From the NCBI GenBank assembly GCA_964572965.1, contig CAZNHL010000027.1, forward strand, positions 1-48,884: a stretch of DNA of 48,884 nucleotides, written 5' to 3'. Below the pieces are notes generated by a model that searched no databases, was not told the origin of the DNA, and saw nothing but the letters and a program-made list of their open reading frames with translations. Origin of the DNA: CAZNHL01 sp964572965. Its GTDB lineage: Bacteria; Bacteroidota; Bacteroidia; Cytophagales; UBA9547. Shown here one piece after another: positions 8,689 through 15,574 of this stretch. The position numbers and the translations under genes were made by a program. The first letter of the stretch is position 1. Each line of letters opens with the position of its first letter.

Positions 8689-10445
8689 TAAAAGTTCATG
8701 TTGAAAAGAATCAGTAACTGATTGAGCGAATAATCTCTCAATGAGTCGCTCTTGTCTTTATAATCTAAAATGTGATTCTGTATTGTCAGGTAAGTGGTAG
8801 TACTGAAACGGTACTTTAAACCGATTGCAAAAAGATTCTGGCTTACGTTGATATTGTCTAACTGCTCATAGTTAACAACGTCATTAAAGTCGTTTCTTAT
8901 TGACATAAACTCATTTCCTTTTGCCATCAGCATTTTGGCACCTAATAACAAATCAAGTTTTTTCAGTGTTTCAATCTCAAGACCAAGGTCTATCAGATTA
9001 GTTTTTAAGTTTATCTGCTCAAGTGGTCTGCCGCCACGGTTTGTGGACTCGTAGCGGTAACCTGTTGTTAAAGTGAGGCGTTTTTTGAAATCCAGGAACT
9101 TATGAATATTGAAATCAACTCCGGCTTTCAAAACAACAAACTTGCGTAATTCTGTACTACCTTCACCTGCAATATCAGACAGGTAAGCTCCGTCAAGGTC
9201 TACAATCACTTTCTGAAGAGAATCTTTGTATTGCACACCCAATTCCAAACCGGTTCTGTTAGGAGTTGCTTTGCCGTAAGGCTGGGCATTGCCGTAAATC
9301 GGGTTGTAAGACATCAGCTGTCTTCTGACCGCCGCGTTGTAAACCGAAGGGTCTCTTACCTGATCAAATATGCTAATATCGCGTCTGATGGGATTATAAC
9401 GATCGTTGCCATATTGAGGGAATACAGATGGAGTCTTTGAGTAGTCAATTCTTTTACTCTGTGCACCGGCACTTAAGTAATTAGGATCCACATAAGTATA
9501 ATTGGCTGTTATTAGCAAATTAGCCGGCTTTACATTGAACTGCAGACCTGCGTCATAGAAAAATCCGTCTTTTGTCTTAACAGAATCATTTTTGAAACTC
9601 AACTGAGAAATACCACCTTCACCAAGGAAGGTTAAAGCAGTGCGCTCATTGTTCCACAGTTTATACTGTACCTCCAGTGAAGAAACCGGATTACGTGCCT
9701 GATTAGCCGTATTTAATTTCGAAGCTGTTGAGGTAAGGTCATAAAGGTTAAGGTAATTAAAGGCAAATTTCAAACGTTTGCTTTGCGTTACAGTCAATTT
9801 CCCGCCAGCCTGGAATACCGAAGGCATCTCTGCAAAATCTGTTGTTCTGTTTCTCAGGAAAAAACCGTCAATTCTGATTGTATCAATAATACTTTTCTCA
9901 AAAGCCAGTGACATATCAGCATGAGCCCCCTGCTGCCACCATGCATTGCCGCGGTTGCTCAGGTTTTCATAATTGGTATAGTCCCTTCTGATATCTTTGA
10001 AGATTGTTCCTTCATTTACAGAGCCTTCAGAATTATTGTTAAAGAAAGTGTATGGTGTCAGCTGCATGTACAAATCACCAACCTGGTAGTTCAGGAATTT
10101 GCCGATGATACCTTTTACATACATCTGACGAAGTGTTGCCTGTGCACTTGCACCATAGAAACCTCCCATATCAGTTTTTAACCTGATAATCGCCTGAATT
10201 TCCGTTTTCTTATCAGGGTTGATATTCACACCCAAATCAAGTAAAACATGACCTGTGTTTGTCTTATCTATATTAACGGTGTCTTCTTTATCAAGCGTAT
10301 TAGTCTGTTGAAGGGCACGTGAATATGCACCAAACTTCACCTTTCCGTCGTCCTGCTGCGCTTTCAACACCAACGCATTAATCAGCGACAGGAATAGTAA
10401 TACTGTCAGTTTTTTGATCATTGTATTTGTATATATCTTTTTCAT
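8688..10445 (-). CDS. Outer-membrane beta-barrel protein of glucan operon (1)
   Basis: A 585-residue protein with signal peptide (about 1-29, ending LKAQQ) and long alternating hydrophobic/polar strands typical of an outer-membrane barrel. The last residues, LLILFNMNF, end in phenylalanine as BAM substrates often do. It has no TonB box, plug domain or carboxypeptidase-like leader, so it is not SusC. The N-terminal third (KTEIQAIIRLKTDMGG, QMYVKG) suggests strands starting early. No family name can be assigned from sequence alone. It is sandwiched between a second barrel gene (10 nt upstream) and a coupled lipoprotein gene, in an operon with GH16 and GH3 enzymes. A role in glucan binding or oligosaccharide uptake is inferred only. 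Confidence 0.75.
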   Translation of the reverse strand: MKKIYTNTMIKKLTVLLFLSLINALVLKAQQDDGKVKFGAYSRALQQTNTLDKEDTVNIDKTNTGHVLLDLGVNINPDKKTEIQAIIRLKTDMGGFYGASAQATLRQMYVKGIIGKFLNYQVGDLYMQLTPYTFFNNNSEGSVNEGTIFKDIRRDYTNYENLSNRGNAWWQQGAHADMSLAFEKSIIDTIRIDGFFLRNRTTDFAEMPSVFQAGGKLTVTQSKRLKFAFNYLNLYDLTSTASKLNTANQARNPVSSLEVQYKLWNNERTALTFLGEGGISQLSFKNDSVKTKDGFFYDAGLQFNVKPANLLITANYTYVDPNYLSAGAQSKRIDYSKTPSVFPQYGNDRYNPIRRDISIFDQVRDPSVYNAAVRRQLMSYNPIYGNAQPYGKATPNRTGLELGVQYKDSLQKVIVDLDGAYLSDIAGEGSTELRKFVVLKAGVDFNIHKFLDFKKRLTLTTGYRYESTNRGGRPLEQINLKTNLIDLGLEIETLKKLDLLLGAKMLMAKGNEFMSIRNDFNDVVNYEQLDNINVSQNLFAIGLKYRFSTTTYLTIQNHILDYKDKSDSLRDYSLNQLLILFNMNF

Positions 10446-10455
10446 GGAAGTTCTT

Positions 10456-12453
10456 TTAGAAATATATCTTCAATTCAACACTGCCTTCGTTTCCTGAGAA
10501 TTGTTCTCCGGCGAAGTTTTTGTCATCAAAAGAGAACCAGCGCTGTCTGAAGAAAAGTGTAGTCGCCGCACTGATCGAGAAATCAAAACCAACCCCGATG
10601 GCTTTTCCGGTTTGGTCTCTCGGCAAACCATTGGAGCCAATATCGGTCGACTGATTACCCTTTATTCTCTCCAGGCCACCATAAAGTGTCAGGATAAAGC
10701 TTTTATGCAATTGGTAGTAAATATCAATCTCGTGAAACTGAGCTCTGATATAAGCATCATTATTGAACTTGGTAACCGCAGAAAACTGGTTTTGTACCGA
10801 GTTGAACGATCCCAGGTAATTGATATACAAGTCACGGTTAAACAGACGGGCTTTGTATTTCAACTGTAAATCCATTGCATTGAAAAAATGTCTGTACATC
10901 GCCTTTCCATCCGCTGTAGTATCCGATTGTTTTACTCTTTCATAGGCTCCTCTGTAAAAAGTTCCTACACGTTCATTGGGACCTAGTGAACCGCCGGCTA
11001 CAGGAAAGACACCCGGCAGCCTTGACCATACCAGGTTATTAATTCTGTGGTTGTAAAACAGATAACGGTTTTGATCCAGACGTTCCATTTCTGCTGAAAT
11101 TTGTGTCCCTAAAGACACTACCAATTTGGAAATCTTGAATGTGGTATTAATAGCACCACCTCTGCGATTGTTGGCCATATCCCCAACATTATCCATACTT
11201 GGCCCAAATGGAGTACCTACAGGGTTTCCTTTCCCAAAGGGGCCGGAGGTAACCTGCTGAATACTTGTGTTATTGAAATTGGCTACGTTACTGGTAAAGC
11301 TTTTACCAATCTGGTAGTAGCGGAAATCCAATGGAATAAGCGTGTATTTCTTTGGAATTGAAAGATCTAATAAAACCGCTTCACTCCAGCTTTCAGGGTA
11401 AGTAGGACTTACATATCTTCCGGCTCCAACCTCCCCGTTCAATATGATCCCCTGTTTAGTTCTGAAAGAAAACTCTGTTGTGTAGATGTTCCATTGAATG
11501 TCATTACTGCCGTTGATACTGTCCGACCTGTTGATAGAATTGAAAGTGTTCAAGCCTACGTAGTTATCATTCTTGAGATTCTTTTTAATTCTAACTGCAT
11601 AGTTCTGAGTTGGCCTTACAACAGCTTCTCTGTCTATACCACCATTTGGTGCCGATCTGCCATAGAAAATGTCAACACTGGTATTGATGTCCTTCAAAAA
11701 ACCATTGATCATAAAGCCCTTGAAAGCCTGGGTTCCCCAACGTGTATCCTGGTTAATGTTACCGTTGTAATAGTAACCTGCATAGCGGCTTTTGATATTT
11801 CCGACAGGATCCCATGGCCTTCTTTCGAAAATACTGTATCTGTTGTAGCCTACATTTGCCCCAAAAGTAAAGGGCGTAAGACGTGTCCATTCGATACCAC
11901 CTGCAATAATGGAGAAGTTACCGATACGCGTATTGGTATTACCTCTCAATACCGCAGTATAGTAAGGGTTTACCAATCCATTTGCATTGCTACCCGGCGC
12001 CGGACCTCTGTAAAGCTCAAAAGGATTTGCTACAATAATTTCCGTTCCGAAACTTGTATTAGGAGTAGGATTTCCTCCTACATATAAGAACAAAGTAGGA
12101 TCATAGTATCCGTCTCCGACTGTTGCCACTCGTTTAGCACCAACTGCGCCATATTGCTCATACATATTTCTGCTGTAGAACAAGCCTCTGTAATATCCAC
12201 CTACAGTTAAGCCGCTAAGGAAATTCTGAATAAGTCCCTTCGCTACAGGGATAATAATACTGTCGGCAACATTGTCTCTCACCAGGATTGACCTTTGGGT
12301 AATTCCCAGAGAAGAGTTCCGGATCAAGGAAATTCTCGCCTTCCTTCTCTCGGTAGAATCAGCTCCCGGTTGTTGTGCATTCACTGTAACAACACAGCTA
12401 AAAAGCACGAATAACAGTAGCGGGATCGATTTTTTATAAAATCTGCTATACAT
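10456..12453 (-). CDS. Outer-membrane beta-barrel protein of glucan operon (2)
   Basis: A 665-residue protein with a clear signal peptide (about 1-27, cleavage near VNAQQ) and then a glycine/aromatic-rich beta-strand pattern up to the terminal VELKIYF, the form expected of an outer-membrane barrel. No TonB-dependent plug is present. Residues about 75-110 (LTVGGYYRGLFYSRNMYE) begin the barrel. It is similar in style to the next gene downstream (8688-10445) but too different for me to call a duplicate by eye. It lies 25 nt after the GH16 gene and 10 nt before the second barrel, so co-expression with glucan hydrolysis is very likely. Cytophaga degrades polysaccharides with outer-membrane proteins other than SusCD, and this pair may be of that kind. 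The actual substrate is unknown. Confidence 0.75.
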   Translation of the reverse strand: MYSRFYKKSIPLLLFVLFSCVVTVNAQQPGADSTERRKARISLIRNSSLGITQRSILVRDNVADSIIIPVAKGLIQNFLSGLTVGGYYRGLFYSRNMYEQYGAVGAKRVATVGDGYYDPTLFLYVGGNPTPNTSFGTEIIVANPFELYRGPAPGSNANGLVNPYYTAVLRGNTNTRIGNFSIIAGGIEWTRLTPFTFGANVGYNRYSIFERRPWDPVGNIKSRYAGYYYNGNINQDTRWGTQAFKGFMINGFLKDINTSVDIFYGRSAPNGGIDREAVVRPTQNYAVRIKKNLKNDNYVGLNTFNSINRSDSINGSNDIQWNIYTTEFSFRTKQGIILNGEVGAGRYVSPTYPESWSEAVLLDLSIPKKYTLIPLDFRYYQIGKSFTSNVANFNNTSIQQVTSGPFGKGNPVGTPFGPSMDNVGDMANNRRGGAINTTFKISKLVVSLGTQISAEMERLDQNRYLFYNHRINNLVWSRLPGVFPVAGGSLGPNERVGTFYRGAYERVKQSDTTADGKAMYRHFFNAMDLQLKYKARLFNRDLYINYLGSFNSVQNQFSAVTKFNNDAYIRAQFHEIDIYYQLHKSFILTLYGGLERIKGNQSTDIGSNGLPRDQTGKAIGVGFDFSISAATTLFFRQRWFSFDDKNFAGEQFSGNEGSVELKIYF

Positions 12454-12478
12454 TATTTCTGTTTAATAGTAGATGAAA

Positions 12479-13375
12479 TTATTTTTTCTGGTAAACCCTT
12501 ACATAGTCGATGTACATGTACTGAGGAAATGTACTTGTCTCGTCAGGTGGCCCTGGCCAGTCTCCTCCGATTGCAAGGTTCAGCAGCATGTGAAAACTCT
12601 GATCGAACGGCCATCTGTGGGGCGTCAACTCAGAAGGGACACGTGTAGCAAAGAGGGAGTCGTCCATATACCAGCGAATCTGGTTTTGTTCCCATTCAAC
12701 AGAAAAGACGTGAAATTCAGAAGAGTAATCTCCTTTGGTAACATCAATCGTATTCCCGATGTGCTTATTGTTTGGCCATGGATCTCCAAAATGGATAGTA
12801 CCATGCACTGTAGAAGGTCCGGAACCGATCAATTCCATAATATCGATCTCTCCACTTTGTGGCCAGCCGCCATATGCAAGATCTGTCGGCAACATCCATA
12901 TTGCAGGCCAGCAACCTTGTTTTACAGGCACCTTTGCCCGTATGTCAAAGCGACCATAAGTCCAGTCAGCCTTACGTTTAGTGTTCAACCTGGCTGAAGT
13001 ATAAAACTTCCCTTTGTAATTAGTCTTGATTGCCTTGATGACCAGATAGTCATCTTTGATGTATGAATTAGCTTTGGAAGCAGTGTAGTACTGTAACTCA
13101 TTGTTACCTCCCCCGTTTCCATTGACTTCGTGTGTCCATTTAGTTGTATCGATCTCCGGCTCCTTAAATTCGTCTGTCCAGATCAGCTCCCAACCTTCTC
13201 GTTCAGCTGACGATTTATATCCGACGTCCGATGTCTTTGTAAGATCCGGCTCGATGTATTCTTCATATTTCTTATAAAGGTCTGCCTGCTGAACCAATGT
13301 TACTTTACCGCATTGTATTAACGGCAGTGTAACTACGGCAAGAGCAAGAAACCTCTGATAGGGCTTTAGTGGCAT
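12479..13375 (-). CDS. GH16 endo-beta-glucanase (laminarinase type), lipoprotein
   Basis: A 298-residue glycoside hydrolase family 16 enzyme. The catalytic motif is GEIDIMEL with nucleophile Glu176, assisting Asp178 and acid/base Glu181. The extra Met in EIDIME is the beta-bulge form typical of beta-1,3(4)-glucanases (laminarinases). Other family marks are WELIWTDEF (62-70), NELQYYT (92-98), YGRFDIRAK (140-148), WPAIWMLP (156-163) and FHMLLNLAIGG (261-271). The N-terminus has a lipobox LPLIQC (Cys22), so the enzyme is probably tethered to the outer membrane. It should cut internal beta-1,3 or mixed-linkage bonds and release oligosaccharides for the GH3 enzyme downstream. It sits 16 nt after a carbohydrate-binding-like gene and 25 nt before the first barrel gene. 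Exact linkage preference cannot be read from sequence. Confidence 0.93.
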   Translation of the reverse strand: MPLKPYQRFLALAVVTLPLIQCGKVTLVQQADLYKKYEEYIEPDLTKTSDVGYKSSAEREGWELIWTDEFKEPEIDTTKWTHEVNGNGGGNNELQYYTASKANSYIKDDYLVIKAIKTNYKGKFYTSARLNTKRKADWTYGRFDIRAKVPVKQGCWPAIWMLPTDLAYGGWPQSGEIDIMELIGSGPSTVHGTIHFGDPWPNNKHIGNTIDVTKGDYSSEFHVFSVEWEQNQIRWYMDDSLFATRVPSELTPHRWPFDQSFHMLLNLAIGGDWPGPPDETSTFPQYMYIDYVRVYQKK

Positions 13376-13391
13376 AAATCAGTTTTATTGG

Positions 13392-14000
13392 CTATTTCTT
13401 TTTCTTTTTTACAAATCGAACTTCGTCCATGTACAGCGTACCCACAGGCATTGACATGTACAAAAGCGTGTTTACTCTTTTAAAATCGGCCCCTTTAAGG
13501 CTAATTGTATATTTTTCCCATTCAGGACTAATTTCCAGGTAAGTATCATCTACCTTTTCTTCCGGAGCACCTCCGCCTCCTACTCCTATTTCAGTAAGGA
13601 TGTAAGGAGCGCCGTTACTTGTTTCTGCTCTGGCGTAAAATTCCAGCTTATCATATTCTGACAGATTAGCCAGTGGTGTGTTTTCATCGAGAGATACATT
13701 CCATCCGCCGGTATATTGAATATGAATGCCTCGCCATTTTTCAGTATTGTCTACTGCTATCTTAATGCAAGTTTCGCCTTTATAAGGCTTAACCGCCCAT
13801 TTATCATCAATCTTAATGCTCTTCCCATCTCTTTCTCCCATAAAGCCCGTCGGAACTCCATGCTCCCATTTATCAGAAAAAACATAGTAAGCATCAGACT
13901 CTTGCTGTGTTTTTTGTGTATATGACGAAATGATAAGGTGAGTCGCGATAAGCGTGATTGAAAATAAAATGGTTTGTGAGATGCTTATAAGCTTTTCCAT
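13392..14000 (-). CDS. Exported beta-sandwich protein, CBM-like
   Basis: A 202-residue protein with an N-terminal hydrophobic export segment (about 8-28). One beta-sandwich domain follows, with the pattern seen in galactose-binding-like/CBM11- or CBM30-type modules: YVFSDKWEHG at the start, GETCIKIAV, WRGIHIQYTGGWN, YDKLEFYARAE, WEKYTISL and the closing GTLYMDEVRFVKK. No catalytic residues are evident. It is the second gene of the operon, 16 nt before the GH16 gene, so a role in holding glucan near the hydrolase is likely (inference). The tail is a run of lysines (VKKKKK). A 10-bp hairpin lies between it and the gene upstream. The fold assignment is by pattern only. Confidence 0.7.
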   Translation of the reverse strand: MEKLISISQTILFSITLIATHLIISSYTQKTQQESDAYYVFSDKWEHGVPTGFMGERDGKSIKIDDKWAVKPYKGETCIKIAVDNTEKWRGIHIQYTGGWNVSLDENTPLANLSEYDKLEFYARAETSNGAPYILTEIGVGGGGAPEEKVDDTYLEISPEWEKYTISLKGADFKRVNTLLYMSMPVGTLYMDEVRFVKKKKK

Positions 14001-14021
14001 CCAAGGTTAGTTTAAAAGTGG

Positions 14022-14043
14022 AGGTGCGGCAGTTGCCGCACCT
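14022..14043 (-). promoter_or_regulatory. GC-rich intra-operon hairpin
   Basis: AGGTGCGGCA (14022-14031) and TGCCGCACCT (14034-14043) form a perfect 10-bp stem with a tiny loop, in the 64-nt gap between the first and second genes of the glucan operon. No long U run follows on the minus strand. It could act as a partial terminator or as an mRNA end-protecting hairpin, making the first secreted protein more abundant than the rest. Confidence 0.55.
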
Positions 14044-14064
14044 TGCACCATTACACTCAATAAA

Positions 14065-14949
14065 TTAGTTAATTACCAATTTCTCTGTTTTTACAGGAGT
14101 ACCGTCGATCTGGTAGCTCACATAGTAAATGCCAGAAGAAAGGTTAGATACATCGAATGAAGCAGCATAAGCATCTGTATTCTGTTCTTCAAGTGTTCTT
14201 ACTGAATTACCTAATACATCGCTAACTACTACTTTCACTTTTGATGAAGTTTTAAGAGCTAATTCAACAGTAGCTGTAGAAGAAGCAGGGTTTGGATAAA
14301 GTTTAGCATCAGAGATACGGCTCAACAATTCATCATTAACAGATGTTGGAGTAGATGCATAACTACCGGCATTGAAATTGCTGATTCTTAAGTGAGCAGC
14401 AGAAACAGGAGCGCTGCTAGGGCATGAACTGTATAAGAAAATGATTTTCTTAACAGAAGAAAGGTCTTTGCCGCTGGCAAGATGGCTCGACAGATCAATA
14501 TTGAATGTTTGAGTAGTACCTGTAACATTCAATGTTGCTGTTTCATCAAGTAAGGAATTGTTTGAGATATCTTCCAGTCTTAACGTGTAAGTTAACGGCA
14601 ATGCGTTGGTTCCATCGTCACTCTTAAGATCTACTGATATTTTTTGATTTGCAGCAGATGATAAATTCAGAGGTGTAGTTAAAAGAAAAATGCCATAAAC
14701 ATAACCAGATATTCCCTGTCCCCAGCCAAAGTCTAATACTTTTGTTGCTGCTTCGCTATAGCCTCCATCACCAGAGCTGCCGGAAAGAGAACATTGTGGG
14801 TACCATCCCTGCCAAAGAAATGCAGCATCTTCTTTATTCTCGCAATCATAAGTAAAACCGCTGTTATCAGCTGCTTGTGTGAATACCTGAGCTGTAGACA
14901 TAGTATAGCTCAGTAAAAGTGCGGAAATTGATAGTAAAATCTTTTTCAT
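14065..14949 (-). CDS. T9SS-secreted protein with CBM-like domain
   Basis: A 294-residue secreted protein and the first gene of the glucan operon. The signal peptide (MKKILLSISALLLSYTMSTA) is followed by a sandwich domain of about 185 residues (features: LWQGWYPQCS, LDFGWGQGISGYVYG, KISVDLKSDDG, LTYTLRLEDIS), similar in layout to carbohydrate-binding jelly rolls. After a short linker (TPTSVNDELLS) comes a type A T9SS sorting domain: KLYPNPASSTATVEL, VKVVVSDVLGN, LSSGIYYVSYQ and KTEKLVIN at the end. Export therefore goes through T9SS, with release or anchoring at the surface. No enzyme motif is seen. Being the promoter-proximal gene, followed by a stable hairpin, it is probably the most abundant product. 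Glucan binding is inferred. Confidence 0.85.
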   Translation of the reverse strand: MKKILLSISALLLSYTMSTAQVFTQAADNSGFTYDCENKEDAAFLWQGWYPQCSLSGSSGDGGYSEAATKVLDFGWGQGISGYVYGIFLLTTPLNLSSAANQKISVDLKSDDGTNALPLTYTLRLEDISNNSLLDETATLNVTGTTQTFNIDLSSHLASGKDLSSVKKIIFLYSSCPSSAPVSAAHLRISNFNAGSYASTPTSVNDELLSRISDAKLYPNPASSTATVELALKTSSKVKVVVSDVLGNSVRTLEEQNTDAYAASFDVSNLSSGIYYVSYQIDGTPVKTEKLVIN

Positions 14950-15031
14950 AGTTTATGGATTAAGTTTGTTTGGTTGATAAAATTATCCTGCCCTACAATT
15001 AAAACACTCGTTATAATTATGGACTACAATG

Positions 15032-15062
15032 CAATTTTATCTACTTATTATACCAAAAGCAA
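15032..15062 (-). promoter_or_regulatory. Candidate promoter of the glucan operon
   Basis: On the minus strand TTG (15062-15060), 20 nt spacer, then TAAAATTG (15039-15032), one base off the Bacteroidota -7 consensus TAnnTTTG. Transcription would start near 15025, giving a leader of about 75 nt before the ATG at 14949. Confidence 0.35.
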
Positions 15063-15112
15063 TAGCCAAAGTTTCATAACACGCTGACTTTGTGATACTT
15101 ACACAAAAATGA

Positions 15113-15122
15113 TTTACACTTA
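15113..15122. promoter_or_regulatory. Recurrent decamer TTTACACTTA (copy 2)
   Basis: Exact copy of the decamer, about 50 bp upstream of the candidate promoter -33 element; two more copies lie at 15202-15211 and 15366-15375. Three exact decamers in about 260 bp suggest a regulator site, though the AT richness of the region weakens this. Confidence 0.3.
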
Positions 15123-15221
15123 GCCAACAAAACGCAAAAAAAGCTAATGATTTGATTTATAGAGGGAAATGAAAAAACAGAGGTGCTACGTGCGATTTAT
15201 ATTTACACTTAAATCGCAACA

Positions 15222-15261
15222 AAAAAGGCTGAAAATAATTTAAATTATTTTCAGCCTTTTT
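15222..15261. repeat. Perfect 40-bp palindrome
   Basis: Arms 15222-15241 and 15242-15261 are exactly complementary. The GC part of each arm is GGCTGA / TCAGCC and the outer parts are A5 / T5, so RNA from either strand forms a hairpin ending in U. This is a bidirectional terminator form, although no gene end is closer than the receptor stop at 15575. Confidence 0.8.
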
Positions 15262-15424
15262 CATGTAAAGAGTTTGATACTCTATAAAAGGTAGTTGATC
15301 GGCAAATAATATGGTTTCGTCGTAGTCTTTTTTTGAGCAGCTGAGTTTATCGCTTTTCTAATTTTTTTACACTTAAAATTAAACCCTTCCTGAATTACTT
15401 AGGCAATATTACAAACATTACACA

Positions 15425-15486
15425 TTAAAAACAAACCTACTTTTTAAATTTTTACACAAAAATTTAAAAAGTAGGTTTGTTTTTAA
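15425..15486. repeat. Perfect 29-bp inverted repeat with ACAC loop
   Basis: Arms 15425-15453 and 15458-15486 are exactly complementary around the four-base loop ACAC. The centre of the stem is ACAAACCTAC / GTAGGTTTGT and the rest is A/T. It may act as a terminator or as a structured RNA or protein site. Confidence 0.8.
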
Positions 15487-15510
15487 ACATGATATCAAAT
15501 AAAGTATACA

Positions 15511-15564
15511 TTATAAACAAAAATGGCATTGATTTCAAACCATCAATGCCATTTTTGTTTATAA
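15511..15564 (-). terminator. Terminator-type hairpin after receptor gene
   Basis: Arms 15511-15533 and 15542-15564 match perfectly over 23 bp with an 8-nt loop. On the minus strand the descending arm is T-rich (ATTTTTGTTT). It begins 11 nt past the stop of the gene ending at 15575, the expected place for its terminator. Confidence 0.75.
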
Positions 15565-15574
15565 CAACTTCTAT

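Larger units (their letters stand above)
14950..15574. other. Non-coding region with three large hairpins
   Basis: No gene is seen in these 625 bases, which separate the glucan operon (start 14949) from the receptor gene ending at 15575. The stretch holds a promoter candidate at 15032-15062, three copies of TTTACACTTA, a 9-bp hairpin (15191-15218: TGCGATTTA / TAAATCGCA) and three long perfect inverted repeats at 15222-15261, 15425-15486 and 15511-15564, each listed separately. Confidence 0.75.

Noticed and set aside
11494..12087. Plus-strand 197-residue reading frame
   Set aside because: It lies fully inside the outer-membrane barrel gene on the opposite strand, is low in motif content and looks like a shadow of that gene.
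12473..12997. Plus-strand 174-residue reading frame
   Set aside because: It is antisense to the GH16 gene, whose catalytic residues are intact; the plus-strand frame has no recognisable domain.
5338..14949. SusC/SusD pair in the glucan operon
   Set aside because: Neither barrel has a TonB plug or carboxypeptidase-like leader and the lipoprotein lacks SusD helical repeats.
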